This document shows positions 26,401 to 35,407 of a DNA stretch of 64,000 nucleotides, one piece after another. The notes beneath the pieces are model-generated. The model saw only the letters and a list, made by a program, of their open reading frames with translations. It ran no database searches and was not told the origin of the DNA. This stretch comes from Lanius collurio (lineage: Eukaryota > Chordata > Aves > Passeriformes > Laniidae). Both the position numbers and the translations under genes were made by a program. Position 1 is the stretch's first letter. Each line of letters starts with the position of its first letter. The stretch covers positions 58,763,923-58,827,922 of the forward strand of contig JACBWW010000003.1 in NCBI GenBank assembly GCA_020086605.1, given 5' to 3'.

Positions 26401-29130
26401 AAAAATTACATCTACACTGTTGTTTTCAAAATGAAATCTCTTGCAGGTTTTGCTCCATGTAGCACTATTTCATATTTATCTAAATAGACAGAGTGGGTTA
26501 AATAGGTGAACAAAATCTTCTGGACTCACCTGCAGTTGGAACAGGGGGGAATTTATTTTTTAAAATAAATGAAATTATGTGAGTTGATCCAAGACATTCA
26601 TTAGCTACTCCTAACCCCAGTACTTCAAGTTAGCCAGCACTTCTTACAAAGATCAGGTATCAGCAGAGGGGCAGGGACATTCCTGTGCCTTGGTGTCTGT
26701 TCCTAGCACAGGAGGGAGCATCCTGCAGAGGGCACAGATTGTGCATTTCAACTAAGACAGGTTCCCAAATTCTGCTCTCCCAGTGCCACTCCATGTTTCA
26801 TGGTATCACTGACCCCTCCTCAGTCCCAGTCTCCTCTGTGTCTCCATGCTTCAGGCTTTTGCCCCAGACCAGGTCTTCTTTCCAAACAGACACTATTTCC
26901 TGACACAGGGTAGAGAAACCTGAAAAACATTTTGGGATAGAAAGGGGTGAATATCTTAGTTTTGATACTCTTAAAATTGTCAATATTTTACCTCCTTAAT
27001 ATAATTTTATGCCCATTTTCCCAAAACATATTCCTGCCTAATTTTTTGTTATTTTATGAATTTCCTAGGAAGTACTTTTAACACCACTAGGCAAATTGGC
27101 ATTAGGTCAGCACAACTCAATTAATTTCATATTAATCCTGCCAGTTCACACAGGCTGAGAATCTGGCCCACTGTGATAGGAAATTAAGTCTTTCGTTACT
27201 CAGTGGAGACTGTCATCCACAGGTCATTTAGAAACTTATTTGGTTATTTTAATGGATGTGACATATCTTTGTCCAAAAGTATGAACAGGAAAAACATAAT
27301 TTTTTTCTTTCTGTGACTGGTGGAACCAGTAAAACGTGATTTTGCACATGTTTGCATCCCTGTACCTGTACCTGCACCGTGATAATTCAAATTCTTCTCT
27401 TATTTTCATCATGATGTCCTTCTGTGACACTTTTAGTAGGCTCCCCACATTCCCTCACTGCCATCTGGGAAGAAAGAAGCACAGTCAGGCCTGCCTTGGT
27501 GTTGTATCTGTGCTGTATGCTTTTGGGTGAGTCTGGAGCTCTTGTGCACAGAATGGCAAAGCCAAGCAACACAAAAAAATGTTGAGTTCATGCGAGGCTT
27601 TTTTCTCTCCATGAGGTCATTAATTCAATTCATTTTTGCCTACTGTTTTACAGATTTCCACAAAACCTCCAGAACCATTTTACCTATGAGACTTCTATTA
27701 TTGTCTAATGTGGCTAAAATTGACCTGTTGATTCCCAACTTATTAGAAACTGGCCAGTGTGATTGCGAAAGCCTTAAAAAGTAAGGAAAAGGAAAAAAAA
27801 AATGTTATGGGACATAATGTGCATTATTTGTTGTCAGCACTTTAAATGACATAGAATAAATAGTTTTTGCAGCAAAAGCAAAGATTCTTGGAGCACATTC
27901 ATTCTTTTCTAATGGGTTTTAATTGGTTCCCAAAAAATAATCTAGCCAAGTTTGAAAATGGAAGAGAATAATTAGATTCTATTTTTGAATGTTAGAGTAA
28001 TCAGAAATTTAGACTCTATTTTCTTATTTTACAGCAAAGGGAAGAGAACTCTACAAGTGAAGAACCACAGAATATGCCAAGGTACATCAGCAGCTCAGTA
28101 GAATGGAGTGGGAACTTGACTAATACATAAACTCACTGATTTTGGAGCATAAAATACTGCAGGTGACCACCTGTGCACGGGGCTAGCTATCCTTACAGAC
28201 ATCATTTCAGGACATCTGAGTTTCACATGGAGAGTTTGAGGCATGCCATTGCCATCCACTCCTTCGCTGAAAGCTCTGTACCTCATTACTTCATTCTCTT
28301 TCTGCCCTCAGTTGGAAAAGTTAAATTTTAATAACACAGACTGCACTTGAATATGGTATTATGACCCCCTTTACTTTATAGAAACACTTCCCATTTTAAA
28401 AATAAACTCTATCAAGATTGCTTCAATTTGCCAGAAAAAATCAAAATTGTAATTACAGACACTCTTGATGACAGAAAGGATGGAAAATATGTAGTCCAAT
28501 GGAATAAGAACATCTTTGAATAATTTTGTTGCATAGCATCTTTAAGACAATTAATAATTTAAGAGTAAAGCATCTGTGAATAACAAACTATTATTTGTCA
28601 TCAAATACATATGTGTGTAGGTATACATCATATGAGAACTTTTCTTACTCCCCTGAGGATTCTGTAATACCGACATCTTTAATTTTGATGCAGAATTAAC
28701 TCTCCAAGTATATATGGCCATGGTTTTGAAAGGTGTGTAGAGATTTGGGCTGCATTTTTAAGATTTTTGCTCTGAGACATCTGCAAGACTTTTCTGTCAG
28801 TGGCTGCTCACCACTTCCTGGGAATTTCTAAAAAAATGTAGTCATTCCAATCTATTTTTGCTGTCCCTCTGACAGCTGTCGTCCCAGGGAGCAGAGCTGT
28901 CACTGAGAACTCTCACTTGAGATGAGACTGGGGGAAAAAAAAAAGTGATATCAACCAGGAACTACTGGATGGTCTGGGGGGCTGAATTGGCATGAACTCT
29001 CTGCTCTGCTTTTCACGGCTGGTTAATGTCGTCAGTTTGCATCCACCATGGCTCCTGACAAAATCAACAGTGACAGAGTAAAAGTCCTAACAGAGGCCCT
29101 GGGGATTTTATCTCTGCAGTTTAACAATGC
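23413..29130. other. Intergenic, nothing recognised
   Basis: AT-rich sequence without supported genes. Frames near 25294-25602 and 25945-26271 (about 100 codons, minus strand) have no recognisable domains, splice context or start context. A short A-rich run lies at about 26385-26405. The 27.1-kb area (homeodomain-like caattaatttcatattaat) has the look of a non-coding regulatory element, but this is only an impression. Confidence 0.5.
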
Positions 29131-29675
29131 TGTAATGGGCTGACCTTGGCTAGACACCAGGTGCTCACCAAGCCACTCTATCACTCCCCAGTAGGGCAGA
29201 GGAGAGAAAAATAAGATGGAAAACAACTACTAGGTTGAGATAAAACAGTTTAGGGTCTGTGAATGCATAAACAAAGAGAAACTAAAATTAATCTCTACTT
29301 CCCATAGGTGATCAATGTTCAGCCAATTCCTGGGAAGCAAATATTGTTAAATAACAACTGCCCCACATTCCTCCTCTCTCCTTTAGCTTTTATATCATAG
29401 CTGATGTTATATGGTATGGAATATCCCTTTGGTTAATTTGGGTCAGATGACCTGCTTGTGACCCCTCCCAGGATCTTGCCCACTCCCAGCCCCTTGATGG
29501 GGGTGGGAATCCGGGAAGGAATGTTAGAGAGACAGCACTGATGCTGTGCCAGCTCTGCCCAGCAGTAGCCAAAGCACTTGTGTGTTATCAACACCCCTCC
29601 AGCTACCAATGCAAAGCACAACACTGTGAGGCCAGCTAAGGAAAAATGAGCTCTACCTCAGTCAGACCCAATACA
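29131..29675 (-). mobile_element. Avian endogenous retrovirus LTR, minus strand, LTR copy B
   Basis: Read on the minus strand it begins TGTATTGGGTCTGACTGAGG at 29675 and ends CCCATTACA at 29131, giving TG...CA ends. It shares layout and many words with LTR copy A at 16.3 kb: the gttgataacac core, gggatattcca, a TATA box (gatataaaagct, plus positions 29385-29396), and a terminal gaattggctga-type segment. A purine-rich stretch (aagggatggagat) lies directly upstream on the minus strand, as expected for a polypurine tract before a 3' LTR. A reverse transcriptase remnant in the same orientation lies about 750 bases upstream, so this is probably the 3' LTR of a decayed provirus. Confidence 0.7.
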
Positions 29676-30430
29676 ATCTCCATCCCTTATTTCAGATCAT
29701 TTCAGTCATACTCAAATCACACATAATTTATATTTCTCCCAACTGTTTCATTGTATTTATTTCTCATTACTGGAATCCATTCTTAATCACACATACAACT
29801 TAAAGTATGTCCCTAACCATCTCCATATCAAACATAGATTTTCATTAGGTGATCCTGCTTGCAAGTTCTTAAGAATGGCTGATTAGGTCTATAACAAAAT
29901 GAATTATTTATTGAATAGACACAAGATTAACAGAACTAAGACTTTAAACAGACTACTTAATACACAGGATAAAAAAAAAAATAATTACTAGTAGATAAAA
30001 AATACAGTGCATGATAAAAGGTACCTATATTGCAGCTAGCAAAGGAATAGTACAGACTAGGAGTCAATGTAGCTTACCACTAAATTGATGATGGAGTACA
30101 CAGAGTACACATAGAATCCTTTCACTCAATTCCCAGGAAAGCAACCACAAAGGATGAGTCCAAACTTTGGAGAAAAGCCCTACATGTTTCTAGGGTGTGT
30201 GTAGGAGACTTCGGATTTTGTGAAAGTTTTGTGTAGCTTTCACAGTTTATAAAGAAAAGTGTCTGTCAGTCAGAAATTCCAGCTTATCTCCCTACATCTT
30301 GTTCTCAAGGTCAGATGTTTATTGTCAGCTGGGAATTCCACCTCTGGCACCAGAGATAATTCCCTAAAGGACACATGTCTGGCCTGTGTTCTCTCACCAA
30401 TTCATGTGAGGGGGAGAACACCAGGAGCTA
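29676..30430 (-). mobile_element. Probable decayed endogenous retrovirus interior
   Basis: This segment lies between the minus-strand LTR and the reverse transcriptase remnant. No protein similarity was recognised. A normal provirus would have RNase H and integrase coding sequence here, needing about 2 kb or more, so deletion is likely. It may also include unrelated sequence (an A-rich run at about 29970-29985). The assignment to the retroviral relic rests only on position and orientation. Confidence 0.35.
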
Positions 30431-30990
30431 TCACACCAGCTGATAGAACAGGTAAGCTCTTCTGTGGCACGGGAGAGAGTCCTGCCACACCTGTGCAGGT
30501 CCCTTTACCTCACCTTGATTTATGGCAAGACCAGCTTTCACAAGAATTTGGATTGTTTTCTTTTCTATCTCAAAAACTTCTTCTGCTGTATTGCCCCACA
30601 CAATGACACCATCGATGTATTGCAGGTGTTCCGGAGATCCACGCTGTTCCAGCACAGTCTGGGTCAGGCCATGGCACAGGCTTGGGCTGTGTTTCCACCA
30701 TGGGGCACTTGATTCCAGGTAAACTGGACATCCCTACAAGTGAAAGCAAACTGTGGTCTGCACTCTGCTGCCAGAGGGACTAAGAAAAATGCATTTGTGA
30801 TATCAGTTGTGGCACCATTTAGCTGCCTTTGACTCCAGCTCATGTTGGAGTTCCAACACATCCAGCACACAGCACTCAGAGGTGGCGTGACTTCATTCAG
30901 GCCATGACAGTTCACTGTCAGCCTCCATTTCCCACCAGACTTTTGCACTGGCTACATGGGGCTGGTAAAAACATCTTCTACCTTCAACTA
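30431..30990 (-). pseudogene. Endogenous retrovirus pol (reverse transcriptase) remnant
   Basis: Minus-strand frames show a fragment of a retroviral reverse transcriptase in two pieces. The first (30948 down to 30664) has the WRLTVN.HGLNEVTPPLS segment, a TTDITNAFFLVPLA segment of the first catalytic aspartate motif, and ECRPQFAFT. The second, in another frame (about 30685 down to 30431), has PEHLQYIDGVIVWGNTAEE. The catalytic Y-x-D-D position reads Y-I-D-G, so one metal-binding aspartate is lost. A frameshift near 30665-30690 and stops outside the segment show it is inactive. The wording resembles avian ERV pol sequences; class III (ERVL-like) is possible but not established. No 5' LTR was found on the right-hand side. 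Confidence 0.8.
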
Positions 30991-31778
30991 TGTTTGGATG
31001 GCAATAAAATGTTGTAGTTGCCACCCATTTATAGAATCAACCATAAAAATGCAAGGTTGGGAAAATACAGCAACAAACACGTACTAACAAAATGATTATT
31101 TGTGTCTTATAGTTAAAACATTTCATTTTCATTTCATGACATGCCTGTGACTGGTTTTCTTTAGTGGTGGCTGAGCAAGCAATGGAGTCATTCCTATGAA
31201 AACTCCTGTTTTTTCACTATTGAAAGCTGAAATTAATGTTATAATGTATTCTAACTGTTCAGCAATTGGATTATTAATGTTCACTAATCCAGCCATTACT
31301 CATTTCTGTTAATGAGTACTGTATGTTTCCTTATTTACTTTTCTTTATCTGAAACATTTTAAACTTAACAGTATACTTCGTACATGGGTATAAAAGCAGA
31401 ATCAACTTTCTGTCATTCCTGCATACATTGTTGTTGAGGTGCACTAATTTCTTTGATATTTTTTACTTTTTTTTTCTCTAAAACTCCTTGAAGAGCTCAT
31501 TCTTTTAGACCATCTAAGGTTAACTAATCATTCCTGATACCCTTTTGAACCTCCATGTACATTTCAATTTGAAGGTTTTTTTGTTGCTTGCTGCAAATAC
31601 TGAACATGTGATTGCAGTCTTAGGTGTATTACTAATCCAATTAGAAAACATAGACCTGCTGCTGCCAAATTACTCAATGCAATTCACATTTTATTACTGG
31701 CAGCTGAACAAGATGTTTCTGTCTCGCACTTTAGATACTACTCATGTGAAAGCTCTAAAAGCTCTGCTAATATAATAA
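30991..31778. other. Intergenic, possible conserved non-coding block
   Basis: No gene is seen. The part at about 31205-31345 is unusually rich in TAAT/ATTA words, such as ggattattaatgttcactaa. That is a style common in homeodomain-bound enhancers; nothing firmer can be said. Confidence 0.35.
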
Positions 31779-32195
31779 CCACAGAATCACAGAATGGATA
31801 AGGCTGGAAGGGACCACAGTGGGTCATCTGGTCCAACCTCCCTGCTTAGGCAGGGTCATCCAGAGCACAAGACAGTGGATTGTATTCAGATGCTTCTTGA
31901 ATATCTCCAGTAAGGGGGACTCCACACTCTCTCTAGACAGTCTGTTCCAGTGCTCAGTCACCCACACAGGAAAGTTCCTCATTTTCAGGTGGAACTTCCT
32001 GGGCATCAGTTTCTGCCCACTGCCTCTTGTCCTATTGCTGGGCACCACCGAACAGAGCCTGGTCCACCCTCTGACACCTCCCTACAGATTCTGATAGTCC
32101 TTGATGAGGTCCCCTCTCAGTCGTCTCTTCTCAAGGCTGAACAGGCCCACCTCTCTCCAATTACCTTTGTTGCCATCTGCTGGACCTGCTTCAAA
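31779..32195 (-). mobile_element. CR1 LINE 3' end, minus strand
   Basis: The plus strand opens ccacagaatcacagaatgga, the reverse complement of the CR1 tail. It continues through gctggaagggaccacagtgg and tctggtccaacctccctgct into the end of the reverse transcriptase ORF (reverse complement of an LEKRRLRGDLI-type segment, about 32100-32140). It is a 5'-truncated, inactive copy. The right border is approximate. Confidence 0.88.
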
Positions 32196-33983
32196 ATGAT
32201 GACCATCACTATTTAAAGAAATGTAAAAGCAGGTCACTTGGGCCATGGAGTTTTGTGCATGTATGGACAAACGTGTGCAAACTGTTGCTCCAGGAGATTT
32301 AGGAGATATTCCAGCAAAACTGGCCAGTCCACTCAGATGGGCTTCAGATGACAGGGAGGAAAATCAGATAGTTTGGCTTCAAAGTAGCCACGCAGAAATG
32401 TTTTATGTATGCAATTCAACTTTTCCTTAATCTTACTGGGTAGTTTGATTGTCAGTCTAGATGTGGTCAAAGGATGAGGTCCTTCTTTCATTGACAGTAA
32501 ATGAAAAATTGGCATTGGACAAAAAGGTGTCTGGACACTCTTCTGATGTCCTCACTAAAATGAAAAATTCTTGTAATTCACAATTAAATTTGCTACCCAT
32601 TATGTAATACATAAGGAAGCTCAAAGAGATCAACACATACATATTCATAGACTACAGCTGTTTCCTCTGTTTTGAAACTGAATTAGGAAAACAGTTGTTT
32701 TAAACAACAGCACTACAATTATGCTAAGGACTTTATTGACTTGTATTGAGCATTAGACACCACATGGTTTATGTAATAAAGTCATAAAAGAGGCCTGCTT
32801 TAAAACATAACAGCTGTATTCAAACAAACCTCAATCCCAACACTATTTATTCTATTATCTGAGCTTTGTACGGCTACTTCATATACACAGATGTTTGTAA
32901 AACAATAAAAATGGAGGAAAACATTTTGAAAACCCTCAGAGAAAAAAGGTTATTCATCACAGAAACAGGAACTGTAATGTCAGACAACTGTAACTGGTTT
33001 TAAACTCTTTTAGAGAAATCAGGATGTTACTCACAGTGTTACATTTAATATCTGTGAGCAGTGGCTCCAACCTTGCTTGCTGCTTGTTTTGTTTAGACAG
33101 CTAGTAAGATCTATCAACTGCACTACTTGCCAGCATTCTGCTGAAACCATATGGCATGACAAGAACACTGGAGTCTGCATGCCCTTATGCACAGATAATG
33201 GAAAAATGAGACAAATAGCTGGAATGAAACACTTCAGTTAAGAGAGCAGACTGCCCTTAGCTGATGGCTGGAAGGACAGTCTTTGAACTAAAGCTGCATC
33301 TGACGCAAGTTAAGACCATAATAATGCATTTGTATTTTTGGCTGATGAAAAAAAAATTAAAACTTTTCTCTAAGTTTCAGAAAATGAGGAGGATTATTAT
33401 CACCAGCTGTACTTAAAGGACAAAGGGCAAATGTAGATCTGTGGAATATCCCAGTTCTGACTGTTGTTGGCAGAAACCTTAATAAATTGCCTGCTAATGC
33501 CAACATGTTCTGCTTTGCAGGCAGTGACTCAAAACACATATCTATGGAAGGCTGACTGTTCACTATGTCTTATCACTTTCATGTTTGGCCCCAAGAGTTC
33601 AAAGCCATAAGCTGTATCTCAGAAATCATATAAACAAATAAGCACTACTCCAGTTTGTTCCTTTTACTTGCTCAGTTGCACCTACATGTGATAGTCTGTC
33701 CAATTTTTGCAAATTAACATATTTTGGATAGTGCTGAAAACTGTGAGACGCGTAGACATCTCACTTTCTCAGCTTCACATTTTTAGGATTTATTTTCAAG
33801 GAACACGAGTGAAACACTGATCCTGTTTCTACTATTGGTGAAAGGAAAGTTTAAAGTAGTTTCAAAAGTATAAGAAAATGAAATGCTAGTTTTTAACAGA
33901 TGCAACATAAGCAGATCTGAAGCCAGTGAAAGATATAAACTCAAATGGATTGACATGTCCTCCTTTAGAAGGAACTACTACAA
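32196..33983. other. Intergenic, nothing recognised
   Basis: AT-rich DNA between two CR1 elements. No gene, RNA gene or repeat family was identified; the short open frames (60-70 codons) lack similarity to known proteins. Confidence 0.5.
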
Positions 33984-34737
33984 GTGGTAATGGGATTTTA
34001 CGGCAATAGGCTGGATCAATGGACCAAGACCAATTTTATGAGGTTCAACAAGGCAAAGTGCCAGGTCCTGTGCTTGAGTCACAACAGCTCCATGCAGTAC
34101 TGCAAGTTTGGGGAAGAATGGCTGGAAAGATGCTGGTGGAAGAGGCCCTGGGGGTGCTGGTCAAGAGTGAATGAACATGAGCCAGTGTGTGCCCAGGTGG
34201 GCAAGAAGGCCAATGGCACTGACTATCTCCTTGTACTCAGCACTGGTGAGGCCACACCTCGAATCCTGTGCTCAGTTTTGGGCCTTCATGACACAAAAGA
34301 CATTGAGGTGCTGGAGTGTGTTCAGAGAAGGGCAGCAGTGCTGGGGAATGGGCTGGAGCGTAAGTCTGATACGGAACAGCTCAGTGAGCTCGTTGTTTTT
34401 AGCCTGGAGAAAAGGAGGCTCAGGGGGACCTTCTTGTTCCTGACAACCGCCTGAAAGTAGGTTGCAACCAGGTGGGGGTTGGTCACTTTTCCCAGTAAAA
34501 AGCAACAGGAGAAGATGGCCTCAAGTTGCAGCAGGGGAGGTTCAGTTTGGATATCAGCAAGACTTTCTCCACTGAAAGGGTGGCTAAGCATTGGAAAAGG
34601 CTGCCCAGGGGGGTGGTGGTGTTCAAGCACTGGACATGGCATTCAGTGCCATGGTCTGGTTGACAAGGTGGTGTTGGGTCACAGGTTGGGTTCGATGATC
34701 TTGGAAGGGCTTTTCCAACCTTAGCAATTCTATGAAA
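33984..34737 (+). mobile_element. CR1 LINE, 5'-truncated, ending at the EFR3A promoter
   Basis: The plus strand translates as the C-terminal end of CR1 ORF2: RLDQWTKTNFMRFNKAKCQ, then [26 protein letters not shown] and [11 protein letters not shown] across frames. It then passes through the CR1 3' untranslated region (caagttgcagcaggggaggt, ctgcccaggggggtggtggt) to a degenerate tail (gcaattctatgaaac). The 156-codon frame at 33984-34454 is part of this relic and not a host gene. The element stops about 0.2 kb before the CpG island begins. Confidence 0.9.
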
Positions 34738-35124
34738 CACTTCATATTTCCCGTTGCCTGTCTGTTAAATGAGGCATCAAAAGTATCAGATTTGGAAGCT
34801 GGCAGTATTGTTTCAAGGAAAACAGACTAGGAGATTGTGCCGCCTCGAGTTTCACTGATTTTCACGGGCGTTTGGCATCACGGTCTGTGTAGGTGCGTCT
34901 GAACTCCAGTCCCAGGGGAGCGTCCAGCACCGCTCTGCCTCCCCTGCCTCTTCCTTCAGTGAATGGTTGAGAGGAGCCCAGCCCACCCCGACGCCGAACC
35001 GGACCCGGCGGGCACCAGCGCCGAGCCCTGCCCGCGGCACCGAACCGCCCTCACGGCGGCGGGCGGGCACGTGGCACGGGGAGCACCGCCCCCAGGAGCC
35101 GGCGAGCCCGCCCCGCAAGGGCCT

Positions 35125-35138
35125 CTGGGAGTTGTGGT
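35125..35138 (-). promoter_or_regulatory. ZNF143-like site, upstream copy
   Basis: The plus strand ctgggagttgtggt is the reverse complement of ACCACAACTCCCAG. This matches the core of the ZNF143/THAP11 promoter motif (ACTACAAnTCCCAG type) with one change. It lies about 190 bases upstream of the better site at 35315. Confidence 0.45.
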
Positions 35139-35314
35139 CCGCCTCGGCGACCTCCGCTCGCTCGGCCTGTGCCTGGACCTGCTCAGCCCGCCCCGTGACT
35201 TGGGGATATCCCCTCCTGCCGTGTCGGGGCGCTTCTTCATCCGCCGCGAGCTCTTAGCGAACCCTCTGTGTGAGAGGGATGGGCGGAATAGGGCAGAGAA
35301 CAACTTCTGATAGA

Positions 35315-35334
35315 ACTACAGCTCCCGGCGTGCA
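35315..35334 (+). promoter_or_regulatory. ZNF143/THAP11-type promoter motif
   Basis: ACTACAGCTCCCGGCGTGCA matches the long ZNF143 (SBS) motif, including its ATGC-like right end, with few changes. This motif typically sits just upstream of start sites in housekeeping CpG-island promoters, which suits the position 35-55 bases before the YY1/TISU element. Confidence 0.6.
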
Positions 35335-35354
35335 CCGCGCCACGAAGAACCAAC

Positions 35355-35366
35355 GGGGCGGGGGGG
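35355..35366 (+). promoter_or_regulatory. GC box (Sp1/KLF type)
   Basis: GGGGCGGGGGG is a perfect GC-box core directly upstream of the YY1/TISU element, a standard arrangement in TATA-less promoters. No TATA box is seen nearby. Confidence 0.5.
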
Positions 35367-35378
35367 AAAGATGGCGGC
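35367..35378 (+). promoter_or_regulatory. YY1 / TISU element
   Basis: AAAGATGGCGGC matches the YY1 downstream-promoter and TISU consensus (SAASATGGCGGC) at 11 of 12 positions. Such elements sit within a few tens of bases of the cap site and can force translation start at their own ATG. Here that ATG (35371) opens an upstream ORF, not the main protein. Confidence 0.6.
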
Positions 35379-35406
35379 TGCTAAACCGAGCCGGAGCGGA
35401 GGTTGA
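35371..35406 (+). CDS. Upstream ORF 1 in EFR3A leader (11 codons)
   Basis: This small frame, MAAAKPSRSGG then TGA, lies wholly inside exon 1 and starts at the ATG of the YY1/TISU element. It would meet a scanning ribosome before the EFR3A start and so may damp translation. Coding status is inferred from position only; usage depends on where transcription begins. Confidence 0.4.
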   Translation: MAAAKPSRSGG

Positions 35407-35407
35407 G

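Larger units (their letters stand above)
35335..35407 (+). other. EFR3A: EFR3A exon 1 (5' untranslated; start approximate)
   Basis: The 3' border is set by a strong donor, GAG|GTGAGT, with the intron starting at 35408. The 5' border is unknown and placed near the ZNF143/YY1 cluster. The exon contains no frame that could join the main protein. The only ATG in the downstream part (35371) opens an 11-codon upstream ORF that stops at 35406, one base before the donor. This fits the non-coding first exon expected for EFR3A. Confidence 0.7.

Noticed and set aside
33984..34454. 156-codon open frame
   Set aside because: It is the C-terminal ORF2 remnant of a CR1 LINE; the following sequence is the CR1 3' untranslated region and tail.
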